From: LZORAL124-50-18 sp051208045
GTDB taxonomy: Bacteria; Pseudomonadota; Gammaproteobacteria; Pseudomonadales; Oleiphilaceae
Direction: 5' to 3'
DNA: 64,000 nt
Assembly: GCA_051208045.1 (NCBI GenBank)
Contig: JBPJFY010000004.1
Location: 248,001-312,000, forward strand
The translations under genes and the position numbers were made by a program. Numbering within the stretch: the first letter of the stretch is position 1; every line of letters starts with the position of its first letter. The notes under the pieces are model-generated. The model worked only from the letters and a program-made list of their open reading frames with translations, searched no databases and was not told the origin of the DNA. This document shows, piece by piece, positions 35,496 to 44,395 of the stretch.

Positions 35496-36545
35496 TCAAT
35501 TTGCTAGATAGGGTTCAAATGCTGGCGAATAACGCGTTTTAAAGCCAGTTTCATCACGGTATATCAAGTATACCGCTACATCATATTGGACTGCATAGGC
35601 ATACGTATGTTCCTCTCCCATGACCATAAACATGGTGGCCATGGCATCCGCCATCATGCAGGAAGGGTCAATCACCGTCACTGACGCGAGTCGATGAGTT
35701 ACCGGCTTTCCTGTCTCCGGATCAATGGTGTGAGAATAGCGTATACCCTCCTCTTCATAGTAATTTCGATAATCACCGGAGGTGGCCACAGCAGCATTGT
35801 TTACTGAAATCGCCTTAAACACCTTACGCTGCTCAGTTTCCGGTGACTCAATGGCCAATCGCCAGGGCTTCCCGCCGGGTTTCAGACCCGATGCTCTAAG
35901 CTCCCCGCCAATTTCCACCAGAAAGTCAGTAACCTCGGATTTCAGCAATACGTCCGCAACTGCATCAACGCCGTAGCCTTTTGCAATCGAGGAGAGATCC
36001 AGGATGACCGCCTTGTTTTTTCGAATCATGACTTCATCATCATTCATCTCCAAAAACTGATAGCCCACACGTTCCTTCGCCTCTGCAATTTCTTCCGGCG
36101 TGGGCGCTTGCAGTGGCCGAGCTTGAGGACCGAAGCCCCACAAGTTTACCAGAGGCCCAACAGTCACATCATACGCACCATTTGAGCGCTCACTCAGCAA
36201 TTGCGCAGACTTGATGACATGGAACGTGCTGCGGGTTAAGGCAAACCATTGCCCAACGGGAGATGTATTAAATTGTGATAGCTCGGAGTCATTTTTGTAA
36301 GTAGACATTTGGCTATCTACCTGGTGCATGGCCTGCTGGATCTTTTGTTGTAACAAATCCAACGTCTGCTGATTCGCGTTACTGGGTAATACGAGCTTAA
36401 TATTATACGTCGTGCCCATGGTGGGGCCGGACAGAGCAAAAATCGCCTGCTCATCAGAGGAACATCCAGCCATAACCAGGATGACAATCATGGCTATGGC
36501 TGGTTGTAGGCGTGGTTTCCACCACCTTGGGCTTACTTCACGCAA
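35496..36545 (-). CDS. apbE: FAD:protein FMN transferase
   Basis: A 349-residue ApbE lipoprotein (lipobox VMAGC) that covalently attaches FMN to threonine of NqrB and NqrC. Typical segments are SGPTMGTTYNIK, GAYDVTVGPLVNLWGFG, DLSSIAKGYGVD, GGELRASG and the metal-binding C-terminal ADAMATMFMVMG. The open frame starts at a TTG (36545) eight bases after nqrF with no clear ribosome site; ATG 36491 is an alternative that still keeps the lipobox. Periplasm-facing, and functionally tied to nqrBC upstream. Confidence 0.94.
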   Translation of the reverse strand: MREVSPRWWKPRLQPAIAMIVILVMAGCSSDEQAIFALSGPTMGTTYNIKLVLPSNANQQTLDLLQQKIQQAMHQVDSQMSTYKNDSELSQFNTSPVGQWFALTRSTFHVIKSAQLLSERSNGAYDVTVGPLVNLWGFGPQARPLQAPTPEEIAEAKERVGYQFLEMNDDEVMIRKNKAVILDLSSIAKGYGVDAVADVLLKSEVTDFLVEIGGELRASGLKPGGKPWRLAIESPETEQRKVFKAISVNNAAVATSGDYRNYYEEEGIRYSHTIDPETGKPVTHRLASVTVIDPSCMMADAMATMFMVMGEEHTYAYAVQYDVAVYLIYRDETGFKTRYSPAFEPYLAN

Positions 36546-36553
36546 AGGCTTAC

Positions 36554-37780
36554 TTAACCACCAAAATCATCCAGCAGGATATTTTCATCTTCCACACCCA
36601 AATCTTTCAGCATTTTGATCACAGCGGCATTCATCATCGGTGGCCCACACATGTAGTACTCACAATCTTCTGGTGCCGGGTGGTCGCGCAGGTAGTTCTC
36701 ATAGAGGACGTTATGAATGAATCCGGTGTATCCGGTCCAATTGTCTTCTGGCTGGGGATCTGACAGGGCGATATGCCACTTGAAGTTGTCATTTTCCTTG
36801 GCCAGCTCATCGTATTCGTCCTGATAGAACATTTCCCGCATGGAACGCGCACCATACCAGAAAGACATTTTCCGTTTGCTGTGGATGCGCTTTAACTGAT
36901 CAAAAATATGCGACCGCATAGGCGCCATACCCGCGCCACCGCCGATAAACACCATCTCGTGATCGGTTTCCTTCGCGAAAAACTCTCCAAACGGACCATA
37001 TACGTCAATCGTATCGCCCGGTTTCAGGTTAAACACATAGGAAGACATTTGCCCCGGAGGAAAACTGGTGCCAGGCGGGGGCGAAGCAATACGGATATTG
37101 AACTTCACAATGCCTTTTTCCTCGGGGTAGTTCGCCATGGAGTAAGCACGAATAATCGTTTCCTTCACGACGGATTTGTACTTCCACAAATCGAACTTGT
37201 CCCAATCGCCGCGGTACTCCTCTTCGATCTCGAAGTTTTTGTAGTCCACTTCATGCGCCGGTGCTTCCAACTGCACATAACCACCCGCGCGGAAGTCTAC
37301 GTTTTCACCCTCGGGCAACTCCAACACCAGCTCCTTGATAAACGTTGCCACGTTATGGTTGGAGCGCACCGTGCAGGTCCACTTCTTGACACCGAATACT
37401 TCTTCCGGTACTTCAATCTTCATGTTCTGTTTGACCGGCACCTGACAAGCCAATCGCCAGCCTTCCTTTTCTTCCCGCTTGGTAAAGTGCGCCTGCTCGG
37501 TCGGCAGCATGGAGCCACCACCTTCAAACACTTTACACTTACACTGGGCACAGCTTCCGCCGCCCCCACAGGCAGAAGAAAGGAAAATACCTTCATTCGA
37601 CAGAGATTGAAGCAACTTTCCCCCGGCCGGGGTTGAAATTGCGTGCTCCGGATCATGATTTACTTCAATTGTCACATCCCCCGAACTCACCAGTCTGGCT
37701 CGGGCTACCAAAATCACAGCCACCAAAGAAAGGACTATGACGGTAAACATGACAACGCCTAAGATAATTTCTGCATTCAT
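36554..37780 (-). CDS. nqrF: Na+-translocating NADH:quinone reductase subunit F
   Basis: A 408-residue electron-input subunit. N-terminal TM helix (about 5-27), then a 2Fe-2S ferredoxin domain with the cysteine pattern in SACGGGGSCAQCKC plus a later Cys, an FAD-binding segment (RAYSMANYP) and an NADH-binding domain ending in LLDDFGG. It oxidises NADH and passes electrons to the FMN-carrying subunits. Last structural gene of nqrABCDEF, 30 bases after nqrE. Confidence 0.98.
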   Translation of the reverse strand: MNAEIILGVVMFTVIVLSLVAVILVARARLVSSGDVTIEVNHDPEHAISTPAGGKLLQSLSNEGIFLSSACGGGGSCAQCKCKVFEGGGSMLPTEQAHFTKREEKEGWRLACQVPVKQNMKIEVPEEVFGVKKWTCTVRSNHNVATFIKELVLELPEGENVDFRAGGYVQLEAPAHEVDYKNFEIEEEYRGDWDKFDLWKYKSVVKETIIRAYSMANYPEEKGIVKFNIRIASPPPGTSFPPGQMSSYVFNLKPGDTIDVYGPFGEFFAKETDHEMVFIGGGAGMAPMRSHIFDQLKRIHSKRKMSFWYGARSMREMFYQDEYDELAKENDNFKWHIALSDPQPEDNWTGYTGFIHNVLYENYLRDHPAPEDCEYYMCGPPMMNAAVIKMLKDLGVEDENILLDDFGG

Positions 37781-37810
37781 GTTGTTACCTACTCTTTATT
37801 TTCGCCAAAC

Positions 37811-38419
37811 TTACAGAGAGATGCCTGAAAATGACATGAAGCCAAGGGACATCAAACCTACGGTGATAAAGGTGATGCCCAGCCCACGCAAGCCATCCGG
37901 TACATCACTGTATTTAAGCTTTTCACGAATTCCCGCCAACGCGATAATCGCCAAAGCCCATCCAGTGCCTGCACCAAAGCCGTAGACCACACTTTCACCA
38001 AAATTATAATCCCGCTCAACCATGAAGAGAGATGCCCCCATGATTGCACAGTTCACCGTAATCAAGGGCAAAAACACACCCAGCGCGTTATACAGATCCG
38101 GAAAGTACTTATCCAGCACCATTTCCAGTATCTGTACGAGAGCGGCGATCACGCCGATGTAGGTCAACAATCCCAGGAAGCTCAAATCCACTTCCGGGAA
38201 GCCAGCCCATGCCAGCGCGCCGTCTTTAAGGAACGTGGTGTAGATCAGGTTGTTAACAGGAACCGTGACGGTCAACACAACGACAACTGCAATACCCAAG
38301 CCGCTCGCCGCTTCCATCTTTTTGGACAATGCGAGGAAAGTACACATCCCCAAAAAGAACGCCAGTGCCATGTTCTCAACAAAAATGGCTTTTACCAACA
38401 GACTAATATAATGCTCCAT
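37811..38419 (-). CDS. nqrE: Na+-NQR subunit E
   Basis: A 202-residue integral membrane subunit with six hydrophobic helices; with NqrD it holds an Fe centre between inverted-topology halves. NMALAFFLGMCTFLA and the conserved VNCAIMG Cys motif are seen. It touches nqrD end to start (38419), which implies translational coupling. Confidence 0.98.
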   Translation of the reverse strand: MEHYISLLVKAIFVENMALAFFLGMCTFLALSKKMEAASGLGIAVVVVLTVTVPVNNLIYTTFLKDGALAWAGFPEVDLSFLGLLTYIGVIAALVQILEMVLDKYFPDLYNALGVFLPLITVNCAIMGASLFMVERDYNFGESVVYGFGAGTGWALAIIALAGIREKLKYSDVPDGLRGLGITFITVGLMSLGFMSFSGISL

Positions 38420-39084
38420 CAGAATGCCTCCCTGACTTTGTGTGCCGACATTTTATAGTCCGGCGCTTCCACCTGATCCGTCTTCCAGGCACGCAAGCCC
38501 CAGATAATCAAACCAATCAGGAAGAACGCACTGGGCGGCAATAGCAGTAACCCGTTGGGTACGTACCATCCGCCATCATTCACCGTGGGAACAATGACAG
38601 CCCCGAAAAGCTTACCAGCACCAAACAACTCACGAACGAAGGCGACAGCAATCAAAATGGCCGCGTAACCCGCGCCATTTCCGATACCATCAATAAAGCT
38701 CTTCATGGGTGGATTCTGCATGGCAAAAGCTTCCGCTCGTCCCATAACGATACAGTTGGTAATAATCAGACCGACAAACACAGACAACTGTTTGCTGATT
38801 TCATAGGCATAAGCCCGCAAAATCTGATCAACCACGATAACCAGTGAGGCAATGATGGTCATCTGTACGATAATCCGGATGTTCGATGGAATCTGAGACC
38901 GAATCAATGAGATGGACAGATTGGAAAACGCGGTTACGAGACACACAGCAATACCCATAACAATGGACAGGTTCAAGCTGGTTGTCACGGCGAGCGCAGA
39001 ACAAATCCCGAGGATCTGTAATGCGATAGGGTTATTGTTGAAAATCGGATCAACAAGTAGTTTCTTGTTTGACATCTCAGACAT
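38419..39084 (-). CDS. nqrD: Na+-NQR subunit D
   Basis: A 221-residue membrane subunit with about six helices. The conserved TNCIVMGRAEAFA Cys segment matches the Fe-ligand region shared with NqrE. It overlaps the nqrE start by one base and follows nqrC by two bases. Confidence 0.98.
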   Translation of the reverse strand: MSEMSNKKLLVDPIFNNNPIALQILGICSALAVTTSLNLSIVMGIAVCLVTAFSNLSISLIRSQIPSNIRIIVQMTIIASLVIVVDQILRAYAYEISKQLSVFVGLIITNCIVMGRAEAFAMQNPPMKSFIDGIGNGAGYAAILIAVAFVRELFGAGKLFGAVIVPTVNDGGWYVPNGLLLLPPSAFFLIGLIIWGLRAWKTDQVEAPDYKMSAHKVREAF

Positions 39085-39086
39085 GA

Positions 39087-39890
39087 TTATGCCTCCTTCC
39101 GCATTTTATCCAGATACTTCTGGAAACCGTCACTTCCCAGCCAGAATCGCAGCAGGTTGGAAACGCCATTACTCGTCAAAGTCGCACCGGACAGACCATC
39201 GACACCATATATCGCGTCGGGACTATTACGATCTACCACCCCTTTCACGAGTTTAATACGGGGTTCCGGGCTTTGTGCCAGGTCATACACCTTCTTGCCT
39301 GGCCATTGCGCTTTCCAGTTCGGGTTATCCACCTCACCACCCAATCCGGGCGTCTCGGCGTGCTCATAAAAGCCTAATCCTACGATTGTATTAGCGTCAC
39401 CTTCCAGAGCGATAAAGCCATACAGCGTGGACCAGAGTCCGTAGCCTTTGACCGGAAGGATGATTCGCTCAATTTTGCCCGCTTCTTCCAAAACATACAC
39501 CTTGGCGTATTTGGCTCTGCGTTTGATCGTAGCGATGTCTTTCTCACCATCAATAACGACGGACAATTTCGGATCTTTTGATGCCTTTTTCTGGTCGTAG
39601 TTATTGATATCTTTTCTGTTTACCGCGTCCACGGTCACGTATTCCCCAGTGGATACGTCAACCAGTTTCGGGGTAATTTTCTCGAAAGTGCTTTCGATGG
39701 CTTGCTTACCGGAGCCTGCTTTCAACAGACCGGCAGCGACCAGGATGTTTTCCTTCAGGTTAAGCGCTTTGTTCTTTTCCTGTATTGGCTTCAGGATAAC
39801 CACAGAAGCCGCAACGATGACAGAGCACACCACACACAGAAGGAAAGCAACGAGTACGGTTTTCTGAATTGAATCGTTTTTACTAGACAC
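39087..39890 (-). CDS. nqrC: Na+-NQR subunit C
   Basis: A 267-residue subunit with an N-terminal TM helix and a periplasmic flavin domain; the covalent-FMN motif is SGATLT near the C-terminus, the substrate of ApbE. The start is GTG 39890, preceded by AGGAGA with seven-base spacing and overlapping the nqrB end by eight bases; the frame opening at 39959 adds 23 residues out of NqrB coding sequence and is rejected. Confidence 0.97.
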   Translation of the reverse strand: MSSKNDSIQKTVLVAFLLCVVCSVIVAASVVILKPIQEKNKALNLKENILVAAGLLKAGSGKQAIESTFEKITPKLVDVSTGEYVTVDAVNRKDINNYDQKKASKDPKLSVVIDGEKDIATIKRRAKYAKVYVLEEAGKIERIILPVKGYGLWSTLYGFIALEGDANTIVGLGFYEHAETPGLGGEVDNPNWKAQWPGKKVYDLAQSPEPRIKLVKGVVDRNSPDAIYGVDGLSGATLTSNGVSNLLRFWLGSDGFQKYLDKMRKEA

Positions 39891-41091
39891 GAGCCAATCT
39901 CCTCTTGATATTGGCCTGCACGACCATGTGGTCAATGTACGGCGCAAACAGGTTAGCAAACAGAATCGCCAACATCATGCCTTCCGGGAAGGCCGGATTC
40001 ACGACGCGAATCAATACCACCATCACACCGATCAATGCACCAAAAATCCACTTCCCGGTATTGGTCATGGAGGCAGACACAGGGTCCGTCGCCATAAAGA
40101 TCATACCGAACGCAAATCCGCCCAGTACAAAGTGCCAGGCTGGCGTGATACCAAACATTGGATTCGTCTCGGAACCAATCATGTTAAACAGCAGCGAAGT
40201 CGCTACCATCCCAATCAATACACCGGAAACGATGCGCCAGGAGGCGATCTTTGTAAGCAACAACACAGCGCCACCGATCAGAATGGCGAAGGTTGAAGTC
40301 TCACCGATAGAACCTTGCATTGAACCAAAGAAGCTGTCGACCCAGGTATGCTGTGCTGTCAGTGCTTCAATACCACCCGTTTGGGCAATGCTCAGCATGG
40401 TAGCGCCACTGAATCCGTCCACTGCAGTCCAGACAGCATCACCAGACATGCTGGCAGGGTAAGCAAAGAAGAGGAAAGCACGCCCCGTCAGAGCCGGGTT
40501 GAGGAAGTTTTTACCCGTTCCTCCGAATACTTCTTTGCCGATAACCACACCAAAGGAGATGCCCAAAGCCACCATCCACAATGGAATGTCCGGCGGCACG
40601 ATCAATGCAAACAGGATTGAGGTCACAAAGAAACCTTCGTTAACTTCGTGACCACGCACCATGGCAAACAGTACTTCCCAGAATCCGCCGACCACAAACG
40701 TCACGGCATAAATGGGCACAAAGTACATGGCACCGTAAACCAAATTATCCCACAAGCTGCCAGGGTTATTTCCGGCGAACCAGGAAATCAGCACGTGGTG
40801 CCAATCCTGCCCCCAGGCTGCCATCAGTTCAGGATTTGCCGCCAGCGCACTGTTGGCTTGAAAACCCAGGTTGTACATGCCGTAAAACATGGCCGGGAAC
40901 GCACAGAACCACACTGTGATCATGATGCGCTTCAGGTCGATACCGTCACGAACATGCGCTGTGGTTTTTGTTGTCGAGCTGGGTGAATAAAAAATGGTAT
41001 CTGCCGCTTCATACAACGCGTACCACTTTTCGTATCTGCCCCCTTTCTCAAAGTGAGGCTCCATTTTATCCAGAATTTGTCTCAAACCCAT
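39883..41091 (-). CDS. nqrB: Na+-NQR subunit B
   Basis: A 402-residue polytopic membrane subunit with about ten helices, thought to carry the Na+ path. The covalent FMN site is FSGATML. ATG 41091 follows AAGGAGGG at six bases and comes directly after the nqrA stop; an in-frame TTG six bases upstream is less likely. Confidence 0.98.
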   Translation of the reverse strand: MGLRQILDKMEPHFEKGGRYEKWYALYEAADTIFYSPSSTTKTTAHVRDGIDLKRIMITVWFCAFPAMFYGMYNLGFQANSALAANPELMAAWGQDWHHVLISWFAGNNPGSLWDNLVYGAMYFVPIYAVTFVVGGFWEVLFAMVRGHEVNEGFFVTSILFALIVPPDIPLWMVALGISFGVVIGKEVFGGTGKNFLNPALTGRAFLFFAYPASMSGDAVWTAVDGFSGATMLSIAQTGGIEALTAQHTWVDSFFGSMQGSIGETSTFAILIGGAVLLLTKIASWRIVSGVLIGMVATSLLFNMIGSETNPMFGITPAWHFVLGGFAFGMIFMATDPVSASMTNTGKWIFGALIGVMVVLIRVVNPAFPEGMMLAILFANLFAPYIDHMVVQANIKRRLARV

Positions 41092-41093
41092 GA

Positions 41094-42440
41094 TCAACCC
41101 TCCTTCTCAATACGCGTCAGGTTATCCCGCAGGATAGGACCATATTCGTATTTTCCGGGACACACGAAAGTACACAGTGCCAGATCTTCTTCATCCAGCT
41201 CCAGACAGCCCAATTTTTGCGCCATATCGGTATCACCCACAATCAGTGAGCGCAACAATTGCGTGGGAAGAATATCCAGAGGCATGATTTCTTCGTACAT
41301 TCCCACAGGTACCATGGCACGATCGCTGCCATTCGTGTTGGTAGTGAAGTCAAACAGTTTTCCACTGGTCAGCTTGGACAAATAGATATTCATCGTAGAG
41401 AACCGGTCGGCACCAGGCGACAGCCAGCCCATAAAGTCACGCTGATTACCTTCCTTCAGCACTGTCACCTGATTTGCAAAGCGCCCGAGATAGCTCACGG
41501 CACCTTTTGCGGTTCGACCACCAAACACGGAACCGGAGATCACGCGATTATCGGACGACGTATCCAGTTCACCCTGCGTAAGCTGGGACAAGTCTGCCCC
41601 AACCTGTGTGGTGAGTAATCTGGGTTTGTTGACACGCGGACCGGCGAGTGCCACCACACGATCCGTATAGAGCTCACCGGTAACAAACAATTTACCGATG
41701 GCGATGACATCCTGATAGCCTACGGTCCAAACGGACTTATGGGCATGCACAGGGTCAATGAAGTGGATGTGTGTTCCTACATTGCCTGCAGGGTGCGGGC
41801 CAGAGAATTTTTTCTTCTCGATGAAGGTTGCCGTTTCAACGTTGAGTTGCCCTTCATTCCGGACACACACAAACACCTTACCCTGAGTCAACTGAGATAA
41901 AACCGTCAACCCGTGATTGAACGCATCAATCTCCGTTCGGATGATCACTTCAGGGTCGGCCGCCAGTGGATGGGTATCCATTGCTGTGACGAAAATGGAG
42001 TTCGGCACCGCATCCAGCTCTGGCGTTTTGCTGTATGGCCGGGTACGGATTGTGGTCCACATCCCGGATTCCACCAGATTTTCCACGACTTCTTCACGTG
42101 GAATTGAACCTAACTGGTCAACACTGTACTTTTTGAACTCAACGGCGTCGTCACCTTCGACTTCAATCACAATCGATTGGAAAACCCGCTTTTCACCACG
42201 ATTGATTTCGGCCACCACACCGGCAGCAGGCGCAGTAAACTTTACGCCCGGGATTTTTTTGTCTTGGAACAGCACCTGACCTTTCTTAACGCGGTCTCCC
42301 ACCTGCACAGACATCGTTGGCTTCATGCCATGGTAGTCAAAGCCAACCAGCGCAACGCGGTTAACTGGATTACCTTTCGAAATGGACTGTTCAGGCGCAC
42401 CGTTAATGGGCAGATCAAGGCCTTTTTGAATTTTAATCAT
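41094..42440 (-). CDS. nqrA: Na+-NQR subunit A
   Basis: A 448-residue cytoplasmic subunit. IKIQKGLDLPINGAP at the N-terminus and the GDRVKKGQVLF lipoyl-like hairpin are typical, and the C-terminal region contains CTFVCPGKYEYG. First gene of nqrABCDEF-apbE-nqrM, all on the minus strand with very short or overlapping junctions, so a single operon. The complex pumps Na+ while reducing ubiquinone. Confidence 0.98.
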   Translation of the reverse strand: MIKIQKGLDLPINGAPEQSISKGNPVNRVALVGFDYHGMKPTMSVQVGDRVKKGQVLFQDKKIPGVKFTAPAAGVVAEINRGEKRVFQSIVIEVEGDDAVEFKKYSVDQLGSIPREEVVENLVESGMWTTIRTRPYSKTPELDAVPNSIFVTAMDTHPLAADPEVIIRTEIDAFNHGLTVLSQLTQGKVFVCVRNEGQLNVETATFIEKKKFSGPHPAGNVGTHIHFIDPVHAHKSVWTVGYQDVIAIGKLFVTGELYTDRVVALAGPRVNKPRLLTTQVGADLSQLTQGELDTSSDNRVISGSVFGGRTAKGAVSYLGRFANQVTVLKEGNQRDFMGWLSPGADRFSTMNIYLSKLTSGKLFDFTTNTNGSDRAMVPVGMYEEIMPLDILPTQLLRSLIVGDTDMAQKLGCLELDEEDLALCTFVCPGKYEYGPILRDNLTRIEKEG

Positions 42441-42759
42441 TCGCCCCGCCTAGATTTTAAGAAATGAATTTTCCGCCAATCGTCACTTTGTTTTCGTTCG
42501 CTATTTAATTCTTCAAAAATGAAAAATCTCAGCTCCCAATGCACAAACAAAAACAACATTGTGGCATGGAATTGGCGTACCAAAAAAACGCACCAATTAT
42601 AAAGAGGCTTTGTTTTTATTTCCACAAATGTGACGCATTTAAACAAACGAATTCCAACCCTATCAGTCTAGACCAGATCTGCGAATGCAAATAAAAAACC
42701 CGACAAGCAAACGCCTGTCGGGTTTTCATTGATCCAGATTAAGTAGCGGCTAACTAATC
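42441..42759. promoter_or_regulatory. Region upstream of nqrA and downstream of gap
   Basis: 319 bases without a gene. The side near 42695-42726 carries the gap terminator. The part from about 42470 to 42650 is AT-rich and should contain the nqr promoter for minus-strand transcription. No recognisable operator was found. Confidence 0.5.
42690..42726 (-). terminator. Rho-independent terminator of gap
   Basis: AAAACCCGACA and TGTCGGGTTTT form an 11-bp perfect stem. On the minus strand the stem is followed by further T residues and AT-rich sequence (TTTTTTAT in all), so it terminates gap transcription; the A/T-flanked arms make it potentially bidirectional. Confidence 0.9.
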
Positions 42760-44229
42760 TTAGTTTGTCCCTGGAAATGCGGGGTACGAAACATTAGCCA
42801 TCTGATTCACGATACGTACCACCTGAGCACTATAACCTGCCTCGTTGTCATACCACACATAGAGTACCAACTTGTTACCGTTCACGATGGTTGCCTGCGC
42901 ATCGACGATGCCTGCATGACGAGAGCCGACAAAGTCAGAAGAAACCACTTCAGGCGAATTAACGAAATCAATTTGCTTCTGAAGATTGGAATGCAACGCC
43001 GTTTCACGAAGATAGTTGTTGATTTCCTCACGGCTGGTGACTTTGTCCAATGTCAGGTTCAAAATTGCCATGGACACATTTGGCGTTGGTACGCGGATGG
43101 CGTTACCGGTCAATTTGCCCGCCATTTCCGGCAAAGCTTTCGCCACTGCCTTGGCCGCTCCTGTCTCAGTCAACACCATGTTCAGCGGTGCACTGCGACC
43201 ACGACGACTGCCTTTATGGTAGTTATCAATCAGGTTTTGATCGTTGGTATAAGCGTGCACTGTCTCCACGTGACCGGTTTCAATGCCAAACTCATCATAA
43301 ATCGCCTTCAGGACCGGCGTGATTGCATTGGTCGTACAGGACGCTGCAGAAAGAATCTTGTCCTCTGCCGTGATCATGTCATTGTTGATGCCAAAAACGA
43401 TGTTCTTGATATCACCTTTACCAGGCGCAGTTAACAGGACCCGACTGACTCCCTTGGACTTCAAGTGCAGGCCCAGGCCTTTCTCGTCACGCCATTTGCC
43501 CGTGTTATCGATCACAATGGCATTGTCGATGCCATAGCTGGTGTAGTCTACCTGATCCGGACCGTCGGAATAGATCACTTTGATGTAGTTACCGTTGGCA
43601 ATGATTGCGCTGTTTTCTTCATCCACAGAAATGGTGCCATTGAATGAACCATGCACAGAGTCCCGACGCAGCAGACTGGCACGTTTTTCGAGATCATTTT
43701 CCGCACCGCCCTCTCTGACAACAATGGCTCGCAGGCGCAGGTTGTTACCTCCGCCCGCCTTCTCGATCATGATACGCGCGAGGAGACGGCCGATTCGACC
43801 AAAACCGTAAAGAACCACATCTTTGGTTTCCTGCTCGGCTCGCTTGCTGGCTTCCTCATCGAACTGCCCTACGACAGGAGCCAACTGGCTTTTCAGAAAG
43901 TCTTCCAGAGACTGGCCAGCGCCCTCCTTTTTATAGGTAATGGCCAGCTTGCCGATGTCAACGTGCGCATGACCCAGCTTTAACTCATCCAGAATTTTGA
44001 GCATGGGGTAGGTGTCGTGCACTGAGAGTTCCTGATGCTCAACCTGACGCACAAATCGATGTGCCTTGATAATCCCAATCACGGACTGATTGATCAGCGC
44101 ACGACCGTAGATGGAAGTGACGACATTGTTCTGTCGATAGAGACGACCGATGAGGGGAATCATGGATTCCGCAACCGCTTCGCGTTCTTTCCAGTCTGTA
44201 AAGTTAGTGTCTTTCAAATCCTGAGTCAC
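42760..44229 (-). CDS. gap: Glyceraldehyde-3-phosphate dehydrogenase, long form
   Basis: A 489-residue GAPDH. The catalytic domain begins near residue 136 with the NAD-binding GFGRIGRLLAR; the active-site cysteine lies in SAASCTTNAI, and WYDNEAGYS is near the C-terminus. About 130 extra N-terminal residues (mostly helical, charged) set it apart from the 330-residue glycolytic enzyme; long forms of this kind occur in Pseudomonas and relatives. Role: glyceraldehyde 3-phosphate to 1,3-bisphosphoglycerate or the reverse. Divergent from mfd, as in Pseudomonas. Confidence 0.95.
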   Translation of the reverse strand: MTQDLKDTNFTDWKEREAVAESMIPLIGRLYRQNNVVTSIYGRALINQSVIGIIKAHRFVRQVEHQELSVHDTYPMLKILDELKLGHAHVDIGKLAITYKKEGAGQSLEDFLKSQLAPVVGQFDEEASKRAEQETKDVVLYGFGRIGRLLARIMIEKAGGGNNLRLRAIVVREGGAENDLEKRASLLRRDSVHGSFNGTISVDEENSAIIANGNYIKVIYSDGPDQVDYTSYGIDNAIVIDNTGKWRDEKGLGLHLKSKGVSRVLLTAPGKGDIKNIVFGINNDMITAEDKILSAASCTTNAITPVLKAIYDEFGIETGHVETVHAYTNDQNLIDNYHKGSRRGRSAPLNMVLTETGAAKAVAKALPEMAGKLTGNAIRVPTPNVSMAILNLTLDKVTSREEINNYLRETALHSNLQKQIDFVNSPEVVSSDFVGSRHAGIVDAQATIVNGNKLVLYVWYDNEAGYSAQVVRIVNQMANVSYPAFPGTN

Positions 44230-44395
44230 TTTTGCACCCTCTCAGATTGCACGATAAAATTGGGCGCACATTATCCAAATATGACGACGTTTAGGCAAAT
44301 TTTTAACGTAAAATTTCGTACCCAACCATGTGACAACCATCAGGGCAGCGGCTAAAATGTCGCGCTCCTAGTACACGACGATAAATCCGAGCCAC

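Noticed and set aside
36908..37636. 242-codon plus-strand frame within nqrF
   Set aside because: Antisense shadow of an unambiguous nqrF; Arg/His-rich composition and no ribosome site.
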